Shown here: one piece after another, positions 38,250 through 51,640 of the stretch | Position numbering within the stretch: the first letter of the stretch is position 1 | Layout: every line of letters starts with the position of its first letter | Origin: Apostichopus japonicus | Lineage: Eukaryota; Echinodermata; Holothuroidea; Aspidochirotida; Stichopodidae | Direction: 5' to 3' | DNA: 64,000 bases | Assembly: GCF_037975245.1 (NCBI RefSeq) | Contig: NC_092569.1 | Span: forward strand, 27,171,168-27,235,167 | Position numbers and translations under genes: made by a program | Notes under the pieces: model-generated | What the model was told of the DNA's origin: nothing | What the model saw: the letters and a program-made list of their open reading frames with translations, nothing else | Databases searched by the model: none

Positions 38250-40503
38250 CTAATACTTACACCTCCCCGTGTAGGCACGAGCTGTAAAAGAACGGCAAGA
38301 GACGTCACCGGGGTTCGAACCACGGATGCAAAAGAGAGTCTCGATCATCAGCTCGTACAGTGCGCCAAGCCATCGCGCCACTGTATGGACTGAGATATTA
38401 GGTCGATTAACTAATACTGACACCTCCACGTGTAGGCACGAGCTGTAAAAGATCGGCAAGAGACGTCACCGGGATTCGAACCACGGATGCAAAAGAGAGT
38501 CTCGATCATCAGCTCGTACAGTGCGCCAAGCCATCGCGCCACTGTATGGACTGAGATATTAGGTCGATTAACTTATACTTACACCTCCCCGTGTACGCAC
38601 GAGCTGTAAAAGAACGGCAAGAGACGTCACCGGGGTTCGAACCACGGATGCAAAAGAGAGTCTCGATCATCAGCTCGTACAGTGCGCCAAGCCATCGCGC
38701 CACTGTATGGACTGAGATATTAGGTCGATTAACTAATACTTACACCTCCCCGTGTAGGCACGAGCTGTAAAAGAACGGCAAGAGACGTCACCGGGGTTCG
38801 AACCACGGATGCAAAAGAGAGTCTCGATCATCAGCTCGTACAGTGCGCCAAGCCATCGCGCCACTGTATGGACTGAGATATTAGGTCGATTAACTAATAC
38901 TTACACCTTCCCGTGTAGGCACGAGCTGTAAAAGAACGGCAAGAGACGTCACCGGGGTTCGAACCACGGATGCAAAAGAGAGTCTCGATCATCAGCTCGT
39001 ACAGTGCGCCAAGCCATCGCGCCACTGTATGGACTGAGATATTAGGTCGATTAACTGATACTTACACCTCCCCGTGTAGGCACGAGCTGTAAAAGATCGA
39101 CAAGAGACGTCACCGGGGTTCGAACCACGCATGCAAAAGAGAGTCTCGATCATCAGCTCGTACAGTGCGCCAAGCCATCGCGCCACTGTATGGACTGAGA
39201 CATTAGGTCGATTAACTGATACTTACACCTCCCCGTGTAGGCACGAGCTGTAAAAGATCGACAAGAGACGTCACCGGGGTTCGAACCACGGATGCAAAAC
39301 AGAGTCTCGATCATCAGCTCGTACAGTGCGCCAAGCCATCGCGCCACTGTATGGACTGAGATATTAGGTCGATTAACTAATACTTACACCTCCCCGTGTA
39401 GGCACGAGCTGTAAAAGAACGGCAAGAGACGTCACCGGGGTTCGAACCACGGATGCAAAAGAGAGTCTCGATCATCAGCTCGTACAGTGCGCCAAGCCAT
39501 CGCGCCACTGTATGGACTGAGATATTAGGTCGATTAACTAATACTGACACCTCCACGTGTAGGCACGAGCTGTAAAAGATCGGCAAGAGACGTCACCGGG
39601 ATTCGAACCACGGATGCAAAAGAGAGTCTCGATCATCAGCTCGTACAGTGCGCCAAGCCATCGCGCCACTGTATGGACTGAGATATTAGGTCGATTAACT
39701 TATACTTACACCTCCCCGTGTACGCACGAGCTGTAAAAGAACGGCAAGAGACGTCACCGGGGTTCGAACCACGGATGCAAAAGAGAGTCTCGATCATCAG
39801 CTCGTACAGTGCGCCAAGCCATCGCGCCACTGTATGGACTGAGATATTAGGTCGATTAACTAATACTTACACCTCCCCGTGTAGGCACGAGCTGTAAAAG
39901 AACGGCAAGAGACGTCACCGGGGTTCGAACCACGGATGCAAAAGAGAGTCTCGATCATCAGCTCGTACAGTGCGCCAAGCCATCGCGCCACTGTATGGAC
40001 TGAGATATTAGGTCGATTAACTAATACTTACACCTTCCCGTGTAGGCACGAGGTGTAAAAGAACGGCAAGAGACGTCACCGGGGTTCGAACCACGGATGC
40101 AAAAGAGAGTCTCGATCATCAGCTCGTACAGTGCGCCAAGCCATCGCGCCACTGTATGGACTGAGATATTAGGTCGATTAACTAATACTTACACCTCCCC
40201 GTGTAGGCACGAGCTGTAAAAGAACGGCAAGAGACGTCACCGGGGTTCGAACCACGGATGCAAAAGAGAGTCTCGATCAGCAGCTCGTACAGTGCGCCAA
40301 GCCATCGCGCCACTGTATGGTCTGAGATATTAGGTCGATTAACTAATACTTACACCTCCCCGTGTAGGCACGAGCTGTAAAAGATCGGCAAGAGACGTCA
40401 CCGGGGTTCGAACCACGGATGCAAAAGAGAGTCTCGATCATCAGCTCGTACAGTGCGCCAAGCCATCGCGCCACTGTATGGACTGAAATATTAGGTCGAT
40501 TAA
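38250..40503 (-). repeat. Tandem pair of 1127-bp (7-unit) blocks
   Basis: The block beginning at 38250 repeats at 39377. Shared private variants include CCTCCACGTG (38423, 39550), GGGATTCGAACC just after, CTTATACTTACAC and GTGTACGCACG in the next unit. This is a recent block duplication. Confidence 0.75.
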
Positions 40504-41020
40504 CTAATACTTACACCTCCCCGTTTAGGCACGAGCTGTAAAAGAACGGCAAGAGACGTCACCGGGGTTCGAACCACGGATGCAAAAGAGAGTCTCGATC
40601 ATCAGCTCGTACAGTGCGCCAAGCCATCGCGCCACTGTATGGACTGAGATATTAGGTCGATTAACTAATACTTACACCTCCCCGTGTAGGCACGAGCTGT
40701 AAAAAAAAACGGCAAGAGACGTCACCGGGGTTCGAACCACGGATGCAAAAGAGAGTCTCGATCATCAGCTCGTACAGTGCGCCAAGCCATCGCGCCACTG
40801 TATGGACTGAGATATTAGGTCGATTAACTAATACTTACACCACCCCGTGTAGGCACGAGCTGTAAAAGATCGGCAAGAGACGTCACCGGGGTTCGAACCA
40901 CGGATGCAAAAGAGAGTCTCGATCATCAGCTCGTACAGTGCGCCAAGCCATCGCGCCACTGTATGGACTGAGATATTAGGTCGATTAACTAATACTTACA
41001 CCTCCCCGTGTAGGCACGAG

Positions 41021-44000
41021 CTGTAAAAATAAAAAACGGCAAGAGACGTCACCGGGGTTCGAACCACGGATGCAAAAGAGAGTCTCGATCATTAGCTCGT
41101 ACAGTGCGCCAAGCCATCGCGCCACTGTATGGACTGAGATATTATGTCGATTAACTAATACTTACACCTCCCCGTGTAGGCACGAGCTGTAAAAGAACGG
41201 CAAGAGACGTCACCGGGGTTCGAACCACGGATGCAAAAGAGAGTCTCGATCATCAGCTCGTACAGTGCGCCAAGCCATCGCGCCACTGTATGGACTGAGA
41301 TATTAGGTCGATTAACTAATACTTACACCTCCCCGTGTAGGCACGAGCTGTAAAAAAAAAACGGGAAGAGACGTCACCGGGGTTCGAACCACGGATGCAA
41401 AAGAGAGTCTCGATCAGCAGCTCGTACAGTGCGCCAAGCCATCGCGCCACTGTATGGACTGAGATATTAGGTCGATTAACTAATACTTACACCTCCCCGT
41501 TTAGGCACGAGCTGTAAAAAAAAAGCGGCAAGAGACGTCACCGGGGTTCGAACCACGGATGCAAAAGAGAGTCTCGATCATCAGCTCGTACAGTGCGCCA
41601 AGCCATCGCGCCACTGTATGGACTGAGATATTAGGTCGATTAACTAATACTTACACCTCCCCGTGTAGGCACGAGCTGTAAAAGATCGGCAAGAGACGTC
41701 AACGGGGTTCGAACCACGGATGCAAAAGAGAGTCTCGATCATCAGCTCGTACAGTGCGCCAAGCCATCGCGCCACTGTATGGACTGAGATATTAGGTCGA
41801 TTAACTAATACTTACACCTCCCCGTGTAGGCACGAGCTGTAAAAAAAAAACGGCAAGAGACGTCACCGGGGTTCGAACCACGGATGCAAAAGAGAGTCTC
41901 CATCATCAGCTCGTACAGTGCGCCAAGCCATCGCGCCACTGTATGGACTGAGATATAAGGTCGATTAACTAATACTTACACCTCCCCGTGAAGGCACGAG
42001 CTGTAAAAGATCGGCAAGAGACGTCACCGGGGTTCGAACCACGGATGCAAAAGAGAGTCTCGATCATCAGCTCGTACAGTGCGCCAAGCCATCGCGCCAC
42101 TGTATGGACTGAGATATTAGGTCGAGTAACTAATACTTACACCTCCTCGTGTAGGCACGAGCTGTAAAAGAACGGCAAGAGACGTCACCGGGGTTCGAAC
42201 CACGGATGCAAAAGAGAGTCTCGATCATCAGCTCGTACAGTGCGCCAAGCCATCGCGCCACTGTATGGACTGAGATATTAGGTCGATTAACTAATACTTA
42301 CACCTCCCCGTGTAGGCACGAGCTGTAAAAGAACGGCAAGAGACGTCATCGGGGTTCGAACCACGGATGCAAAAGAGAGTCTCGATCATCAGCTCGTACA
42401 GTGCGCCAAGCCATCGCGCCACTGTATGGACTGATAGATTAGGTCGAGTAACTAATACTTACACCTCCCCGTGTAGGCACGAGCTGTAAAAGAACGGCAA
42501 GAGACGTCACCGGGGTTCGAACCACGGATGCAAAAGAGAGTCTCGATCATCAGTTCGTACAGTGCGCCAAGCCATCGCGCCACTGTATGGACTGAGATAT
42601 TAGGTCGATTAACTAATACTTACACCTCCCCGTGTAGGCACGAGCTGTAAAAGATCGGCAAGAGACGTCACCGGGGTTCGAACCACGGATGCAAAAGAGA
42701 GTCTCGATCATCAGCTCGTACAGTGCGCCAAGCCATCGCGCCACTGTATGGACTGAGATATTAGGTCGATTAACTAATACTTACACCTCCCCGTGTAGGC
42801 ACGAGCTGTAAAAGATCGGCAAGAGACGTCACCGGGGTTCGAACCACGGATGCAAAAGAGAGTCTCGATCAGTGCGCCAAGCCATCGCGCCACTGTATGG
42901 ACTGAGATATTAGGTCGATTAACTAATACTTACACCTCCCCGTGTAGGAACGAGCTGTAAAAGATCGGCAAGAGACGTCACCGGGTTTCGAACCACGGAT
43001 GCAAAAGAGAGTCTCGATCATCAGCTCGTACAGTGCGCCAAGCCATCGCGCCACTGTATGGACTGAGATATTAGGTCGATTAACTAATACTTACACCTCC
43101 CCGTGTAGGCACGAGCTGTAAAAGATCGGCAAGAGACGTCACCGGGGTTCGAACCACGGATGCAAAAGAGAGTCTCGATCATCAGTTCGTACAGTGCGCC
43201 AAGCCATCGCGCCACTGTATGGACTGAGATATTAGGTCGATTAACTAATACTTACACCTCCCCGTGTAGGCACGAGCTGTAAAAATAAAAAACGGCAAGA
43301 GACGTCACCGGGGTTCGAACCACGGATGCAAAAGAGAGTCTCGATCATTAGCTCGTACAGTGCGCCAAGCCATCGCGCCACTGTATGGACTGAGATATTA
43401 TGTCGATTAACTAATACTTACACCTCCCCGTGTAGGCACGAGCTGTAAAAGAACGGCAAGAGACGTCACCGGGGTTCGAACCACGGATGCAAAAGAGAGT
43501 CTCGATCATCAGCTCGTACAGTGCGCCAAGCCATCGCGCCACTGTATGGACTGAGATATTATGTCGATTAACTAATACTTACACCTCCCCGTGTAGGCAC
43601 GAGCTGTAAAAAAAAACGGGAAGAGACGTCACCGGGGTTCGAACCACGGATGCAAAAGAGAGTCTCGATCAGCAGCTCGTACAGTGCGCCAAGCCATCGC
43701 GCCACTGTATGGACTGAGATATTAGGTCGATTAACTAATACTTACACCTCCCCGTTTAGGCACGAGCTGTAAAAAAAAAGCGGCAAGAGACGTCACCGGG
43801 GTTCGAACCACGGATGCAAAAGAGAGTCTCGATCATCAGCTCGTACAGTGCGCCAAGCCATCGCGCCACTGTATGGACTGAGATATTAGGTCGATTAACT
43901 AATACTTACACCTCCCCGTGTAGGCACGAGCTGTAAAAGATCGGCAAGAGACGTCAACGGGGTTCGAACCACGGATGCAAAAGAGAGTCTCGATCATCAG

Positions 44001-45530
44001 CTCGTACAGTGCGCCAAGCCATCGCGCCACTGTATGGACTGAGATATTAGGTCGATTAACTAATACTTACACCTCCCCGTGTAGGCACGAGCTGTAAAAA
44101 AAAAACGGCAAGAGACGTCACCGGGGTTCGAACCACGGATGCAAAAGAGAGTCTCCATCATCAGCTCGTACAGTGCGCCAAGCCATCGCGCCACTGTATG
44201 GACTGAGATATAAGGTCGATTAACTAATACTTACACCTCCCCGTGAAGGCACGAGCTGTAAAAGATCGGCAAGAGACGTCACCGGGGTTCGAACCACGGA
44301 TGCAAAAGAGAGTCTCGATCATCAGCTCGTACAGTGCGCCAAGCCATCGCGCCACTGTATGGACTGAGATATTAGGTCGATTAACTAATACTTACACCTC
44401 CTCGTGTAGGCACGAGCTGTAAAAAACGGCAAGAGACGTCACCGGGGTTCGAACCACGGATGCAAAAGAGAGTCTCGATCATCAGCTCGTACAGTGCGCC
44501 AAGCCATCGCGCCACTGTATGGACTGAGATATTAGGTCGATTAACTAATACTTACACCTCCCCGTGTAGGCACGAGCTGTAAAAGAACGGCAAGAGACGT
44601 CATCGGGGTTCGAACCACGGATGCAAAAGAGAGTCTCGATCATCAGCTCGTACAGTGCGCCAAGCCATCGCGCCACTGTATGGACTGATAGATTAGGTCG
44701 AGTAACTAATACTTACACCTCCCCGTGTAGGCACGAGCTGTAAAAGAACGGCAAGAGACGTCACCGGGGTTCGAACCACGGATGCAAAAGAGAGTCTCGA
44801 TCATCAGTTCGTACAGTGCGCCAAGCCATCGCGCCACTGTATGGACTGAGATATTAGGTCGATTAACTAATACTTACACCTCCCCGTGTAGGCACGAGCT
44901 GTAAAAGATCGGCAAGAGACGTCACCGGGGTTCGAACCACGGATGCAAAAGAGAGTCTCGATCATCAGCTCGTACAGTGCGCCAAGCCATCGCGCCACTG
45001 TATGGACTGAGATATTAGGTCGATTAACTAATACTTACACCTCCCCGTGTAGGCACGAGCTGTAAAAGATCGGCAAGAGACGTCACCGGGGTTCGAACCA
45101 CGGATGCAAAAGAGAGTCTCGATCAGTGCGCCAAGCCATCGCGCCACTGTATGGACTGAGATATTAGGTCGATTAACTAATACTTACACCTCCCCGTGTA
45201 GGAACGAGCTGTAAAAGATCGGCAAGAGACGTCACCGGGTTTCGAACCACGGATGCAAAAGAGAGTCTCGATCATCAGCTCGTACAGTGCGCCAAGCCAT
45301 CGCGCCACTGTATGGACTGAGATATTAGGTCGATTAACTAATACTTACACCTCCCCGTGTAGGCACGAGCTGTAAAAGATCGGCAAGAGACGTCACCGGG
45401 GTTCGAACCACGGATGCAAAAGAGAGTCTCGATCATCAGCTCGTACAGTGCGCCAAGCCATCGCGCCACTGTATGGACTGAGATATTAGGTCGATTAACT
45501 AATACTTACACCTCCCCGTCTAGGCACGAG
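41021..45530 (-). repeat. Higher-order repeat: two adjacent 14-unit blocks of about 2.26 kb, with a shortened third copy after
   Basis: Block 1 starts at 41021 with CTGTAAAAATAAAAAACGGC; block 2 starts at 43277 with the same variant. Shared order: ATTAGCTCG, CGGGAAGAG with AGCAGCTCG, CCGTTTAGG, GTCAACGGGG (41698, 43953), CTCCATCATC (41898, 44153), CCGTGAAGG, CCTCCTCGTG, GTCATCGGGG, TGATAGATTAGG, the 12-bp deletion unit, then GGAACGAG with CCGGGTTTCG. A third copy (GTCAACGGGG at 46197, CTCCATCATC at 46398) lacks two units before the deletion unit. Confidence 0.82.
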
Positions 45531-47442
45531 CTGTAAAAGAACGGCAAGAGACGTTACCGGGGTTCGAACTACGGATGCAAAAGAGAGTCTCGATCATCAG
45601 CTCGTACAGTGCGCCAAGCCATCGCGCCACTGTATGGACTGAGATATTATGTCGATTAACTAATACTTACACCTCCCCGTGTAGGCATGAGCTGTAAAAG
45701 ATCGGCAAGAGACGTCACCGGGGTTCGAACCACGGATGCAAAAGAGAGTCTCGATCATCAGCTCGTACAGTGCGCCAAGCCATCGCGCCACTGTATGGAC
45801 TGAGATATTAGGTCGATTAACTAATACTTACACCTCCCTGTGTAGGCACGAGCTGTAAAAGATCGGCAAGAGACGTCACCGGGGTTCGAACCACGGATGC
45901 AAAAGAGAGTCTCGATCATCAGCTCGTACAGTGCGCCAAGCCATCGCGCCACTGTATGGACTGAGATATTAGGTCGATTAACTAATACTTACACCTCCCC
46001 GTGTAGGCACGAGCTGTAAAAGAACGGCAAGAGACGTCACCGGGGTTCGAACCACGGATGCAAAAGAGAGTCTCGATCATCAGCTCGTACAGTGCGCCAA
46101 GCCATCGCGCCACTGTATGGACTGAGATATTAGGTCGATTAACTAATACTTACACCTCCCCGTGTAGGCACGAGCTGTAAAAGATCGGCAAGAGACGTCA
46201 ACGGGGTTCGAACCACGGATGCAAAAGAGAGTCTCGATCATCAGCTCGTACAGTGCGCCAAGCCATCGCGCCACTGTATGGACTGAGATATTAGGTCGAT
46301 TAACTAATACTTACACCTCCCCGTGTAGGCACGAGCTGTAAAAAAAAAAACGGCAAGAGACGTCACCGGGGTTCGAACCACGGATGCAAAAGAGAGTCTC
46401 CATCATCAGCTCGTACAGTGCGCCAAGCCATCGCGCCACTGTATGGACTGAGATATAAGGTCGATTAACTAATACTTACACCTCCCCGTGAAGGCACGAG
46501 CTGTAAAAGATCGGCAAGAGACGTCACCGGGGTTCGAACCACGGATGCAAAAGAGAGTCTCGATCATCAGCTCGTACAGTGCGCCAAGCCATCGCGCCAC
46601 TGTATGGACTGAGATATTAGGTCGATTAACTAATACTTACACCTCCTCGTGTAGGCACGAGCTGTAAAAGAACGGCAAGAGACGTCACCGGGGTTCGAAC
46701 CACGGATGCAAAAGAGAGTCTCGATCATCAGCTCGTACAGTGCGCCAAGCCATCGCGCCACTGTATGGACTGAGATATTAGGTCGATTAACTAATACTTA
46801 CACCTCCCCGTGTAGGCACGAGCTGTAAAAGAACGGCAAGAGACGTCATCGGGGTTCGAACCACGGATGCAAAAGAGAGTCTCGATCATCAGCTCGTACA
46901 GTGCGCCAAGCCATCGCGCCACTGTATGGACTGAGATATTAGGTCGATTAACTAATACTTACACCTCCCCGTGTAGGCACGAGCTGTAAAAGATCGGCAA
47001 GAGACGTCACCGGGGTTCGAACCACGGATGCAAAAGAGAGTCTCGATCAGTGCGCCAAGCCATCGCGCCACTGTATGGACTGAGATATTAGGTCGATTAA
47101 CTAATACTTACACCTCCCCGTGTAGGAACGAGCTGTAAAAGATCGGCAAGAGACGTCACCGGGTTTCGAACCACGGATGCAAAAGAGAGTCTCGATCATC
47201 AGCTCGTACAGTGCGCCAAGCCATCGCGCCACTGTATGGACTGAGATATTAGGTCGATTAACTAATACTTACACCTCCCCGTGTAGGCACGAGCTGTAAA
47301 AGATCGGCAAGAGACGTCACCGGGGTTCGAACCACGGATGCAAAAGAGAGTCTCGATCATCAGCTCGTACAGTGCGCCAAGCCATCGCGCCACTGTATGG
47401 ACTGAGATATTAGGTCGATTAACTAATACTTACACCTCCCCG

Positions 47443-50400
47443 TCTAGGCACGAGCTGTAAAAGAACGGCAAGAGACGTTACCGGGGTTCGAACTACGGAT
47501 GCAAAAGAGAGTTTCGATCATCAGCTCGTACAGTGCGCCAAGCCATCGCGCCACTGTATGGACTGAGATATTATGTCGATTAACTAATACTTACACCTCC
47601 CCGTGTAGGCATGAGCTGTAAAAGATCGGCAAGAGACGTCACCGGGGTTCGAACCACGGATGCAAAAGAGAGTCTCGATCATCAGCTCGTACAGTGCGCC
47701 AAGCCATCGCGCCACTGTATGGACTGAGATATTAGGTCGATTAACTAATACTTACACCTCCCTGTGTAGGCACGAGCTGTAAAAGATCGGCAAGAGACGT
47801 CACCGGGGTTCGAACCACGGATGCAAAAGAGAGTCTCGATCATCAGCTCGTACAGTGCGCCAAGCCATCGCGCCACTGTATGGACTGAGATATTAGGTCG
47901 ATTAACTAATACTTACACCTCCCCGTGTAGGCACGAGCTGTAAAAGAACGGCAAGAGACGTCACCGGGGTTCGAACCACGGATGCAAAAGAGAGTGTTGA
48001 TCATCAGCTCGTACAGTGCGCCAAGCCATCGCGCCACTGTATGGACTGAGATATTAGGTCGATTAACTAATACTTACACCTCCCCGTGTAGGAACGAGCT
48101 GTAAAAGAACGGCAAGAGACGTCACCGGGGTTCGAACCACGGATGCAAAAGAGAGTCTCGATCATCAGCTCGTACAGTGCGCCAAGCCATCGCGCCACTG
48201 TATGGACTGAGATATTAGGTCGATTAACTAATACTTACACCTCCCCGTGTAGGCACGAGCTGTAAAAGATCGGCAAGAGACGTCACCGGGGTTCGAACCA
48301 CGGATGCAAAGGAGAGTCACGATCATCAGCTCGTACAGTGCGCCAAGCCATCGCGCCACTGTATGGACTGAGATATTAGGTCGATTAACTAATACTTACA
48401 CCTCCCCGTGTAGGCACGAGCTGTAAAAAAAAAAACGGCAAGAGACGTCACCGGGGTTCGAACCACGGATGCAAAAGAGAGTCTCGATCATCAGCTCGTA
48501 CAGTGCGCCAAGCCATCGCGCCACTGTATGGACTGAGATATAAGGTCGATTAACTAATACTTACACCTCCCCGTGTAGGCACGAGCTGTAAAAGATCGGC
48601 AAGAGACGTCACCGGGGTTCGAACCACGGATGCAAAAGAGAGTCTCGATCATCAGCTCGTACAGTGCGCCAAGCCATCGCGCCACTGTATGGACTGAGAT
48701 ATTAGGTCGATTAACTAATACTTACACCTCCCCGTGTAGGCACGAGCTGTAAAAGAACGGCAAGAGACGTCACCGGGGTTCGAACCACGGATGCAAAAGA
48801 GAGTCTCGATCATCAGCTCGTACAGTGCGCCAAGCCATCGCGCCACTGTATGGACTGAGATATTAGGTCGATTAACTAATACTTACACCTCCCCGTCTAG
48901 GCACGAGCTGTAAAAGAACGGCAAGAGACGTTACCGGGGTTCGAACTACGGATGCAAAAGAGAGTTTCGATCATCAGCTCGTACAGTGCGCCAAGCCATC
49001 GCGCCACTGTATGGACTGAGATATTATGTCGATTAACTAATACTTACACCTCCCCGTGTAGGCATGAGCTGTAAAAGATCGGCAAGAGACGTCACCGGGG
49101 TTCGAACCACGGATGCAAAAGAGAGTCTCGATTATCAGCTCGTACAGTGCGCCAAGCCATCGCGCCACTGTATGGACTGAGATATTAGGTCGATTAACTA
49201 ATACTTACACCTCCCTGTGTAGGCACGAGCTGTAAAAGATCGGCAAGAGACGTCACCGGGGTTCGAACCACGGATGCAAAAGAGAGTCTCGATCATCAGC
49301 TCGTACAGTGCGCCAAGCCATCGCGCCACTGTATGGACTGAGATATTAGGTCGATTAACTAATACTTACACCTCCCCGTGTAGGCACGAGCTGTAAAAGA
49401 ACGGCAAGAGACGTCACCGGGGTTCGAACCACGGATGCAAAAGAGAGTGTTGATCATCAGCTCGTACAGTGCGCCAAGCCATCGCGCCACTGTATGGACT
49501 GAGATATTAGGTCGATTAACTAATACTTACACCTCCCCGTGTAGGAACGAGCTGTAAAAGAACGGCAAGAGACGTCACCGGGGTTCGAACCACGGATGCA
49601 AAAGAGAGTCTCGATCATCAGCTCGTACAGTGCGCCAAGCCATCGCGCCACTGTATGGACTGAGATATTAGGTCGATTAACTAATACTTACACCTCCCCG
49701 TGTAGGCACGAGCTGTAAAAGATCGGCAAGAGACGTCACCGGGGTTCGAACCACGGATGCAAAGGAGAGTCACGATCATCAGCTCGTACAGTGCGCCAAG
49801 CCATCGCGCCACTGTATGGACTGAGATATTAGGTCGATTAACTAATACTTACACCTCCCCGTGTAGGCACGAGCTGTAAAAAAAAAAACGGCAAGAGACG
49901 TCACCGGGGTTCGAACCACGGATGCAAAAGAGAGTCTCGATCATCAGCTCGTACAGTGCGCCAAGCCATCGCGCCACTGTATGGACTGAGATATAAGGTC
50001 GATTAACTAATACTTACACCTCCCCGTGTAGGCACGAGCTGTAAAAGATCGGCAAGAGACGTCACCGGGGTTCGAACCACGGATGCAAAAGAGAGTCTCG
50101 ATCATCAGCTCGTACAGTGCGCCAAGCCATCGCGCCACTGTATGGACTGAGATATTAGGTCGATTAACTAATACTTACACCTCCCCGTGTAGGCACGAGC
50201 TGTAAAAGAACGGCAAGAGACGTCACCGGGGTTCGAACCACGGATGCAAAAGAGAGTCTCGATCATCAGCTCGTACAGTGCGCCAAGCCATCGCGCCACT
50301 GTATGGACTGAGATATTATGTCGATTAACTAATACTTACACCTCCCCGTGTAGGCATGAGCTGTAAAAGAACGGCAAGAGACGTCACCGGGGTTCGAACC

Positions 50401-51640
50401 ACGGATGCAAAAGAGAGTCTCGATCATCAGCTCGTACAGTGCGCCAAGCCATCGCGCCACTGTATGGACTGAGATATTAGGTCGATTAACTAATACTTAC
50501 ACCTCCCTGTGTAGGCACGAGCTGTAAAAGATCGGCAAGAGACGTCACCGGGGTTCGAACCACGGATGCAAAAGAGAGTCTCGATCATCAGCTCGTACAG
50601 TGCGCCAAGCCATCGCGCCACTGTATGGACTGAGATATTAGGTCGATTAACTAATACTTACACCTCCCCGTGTAGGCACGAGCTGTAAAAGAACGGCAAG
50701 AGACGTCACCGGGGTTCGAACCACGGATGCAAAAGAGAGTGTTGATCATCAGCTCGTACAGTGCGCCAAGCCATCGCGCCACTGTATGGACTGAGATATT
50801 AGGTCGATTAACTAATACTTACACCTCCCCGTGTAGGAACGAGCTGTAAAAGAACGGCAAGAGACGTCACCGGGGTTCGAACCACGGATGCAAAAGAGAG
50901 TCTCGATCATCAGCTCGTACAGTGCGCCAAGCCATCGCGCCACTGTATGGACTGAGATATTAGGTCGATTAACTAATACTTACACCTCCCCGTGTAGGCA
51001 CGAGCTGTAAAAGATCGGCAAGAGACGTCACCGGGGTTCGAACCACGGATGCAAAGGAGAGTCACGATCATCAGCTCGTACAGTGCGCCAAGCCATCGCG
51101 CCACTGTATGGACTGAGATATTAGGTCGATTAACTAATACTTACACCTCCCCGTGTAGGCACGAGCTGTAAAAAAAAAAACGGCAAGAGACGTCACCGGG
51201 GTTCGAACCACGGATGCAAAAGAGAGTCTCGATCATCAGCTCGTACAGTGCGCCAAGCCATCGCGCCACTGTATGGACTGAGATATAAGGTCGATTAACT
51301 AATACTTACACCTCCCCGTGTAGGCACGAGCTGTAAAAGATCGGCAAGAGACGTCACCGGGGTTCGAACCACGGATGCAAAAGAGAGTCTCGATCATCAG
51401 CTCGTACAGTGCGCCAAGCCATCGCGCCACTGTATGGACTGAGATATTAGGTCGATTAACTAATACTTACACCTCCCCGTGTAGGCACGAGCTGTAAAAG
51501 AACGGCAAGAGACGTCACCGGGGTTCGAACCACGGATGCAAAAGAGAGTCTCGATCATCAGCTCGTACAGTGCGCCAAGCCATCGCGCCACTGTATGGAC
51601 TGAGATATTAGGTCGATTAACTAATACTTACACCTCCCCG
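47443..51640 (-). repeat. Higher-order repeat: 9-unit and 8-unit blocks
   Basis: The private variants GAGTGTTGATCATC (47992, 49445, 50737) and GGAGAGTCACGATC (near 48310, 49764, 51055) recur at about 1453 and 1292 bp, equal to 9 and 8 units plus a few bases of A-run. The CCGTCTAGG/GTTACCGGGG unit is present in the first two blocks and absent from the third, explaining the loss of one unit. Confidence 0.78.

Larger units (their letters stand above)
20089..40700 (-). repeat. Satellite array 2, left part: strict 161-bp units, about 128 copies
   Basis: Tandem units are spaced exactly 161 bp for almost 20 kb. In plus-strand reading each unit runs CTGTAAAAGATCGGCAAGAG, then ACGTCACCGGGGTTCGAACC, then GAGAGTCTCGATCATCAGCT, then TACAGTGCGCCAAGCCATCG, and ends TTAGGTCGATTAACTAATAC before a variable linker. 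On the minus strand each holds an A-box-like D arm (TGGCGCGATGGCTTGG) and a B box (GGTTCGAACCCC). Sequence variants (GAGCC for GAACC in the B box, ACTGAC for ACTTAC, CCGGGTACG, GAGCTATTAGG) recur in ordered patterns, giving higher-order repeats. The open frames of 64-97 codons on both strands come from the repeat; 161 is not a multiple of 3 and they do not stay in frame between units. Confidence 0.95.

Noticed and set aside
20540-39830. Dozens of similar minus-strand open frames (64-90 codons, containing MARWLGALYELMIE) as a tandem gene family
   Set aside because: They are the satellite unit read in frame. The 161-bp period is not a multiple of 3, the frames vanish where the linker reads ACTTAC, and there is no start context or domain.
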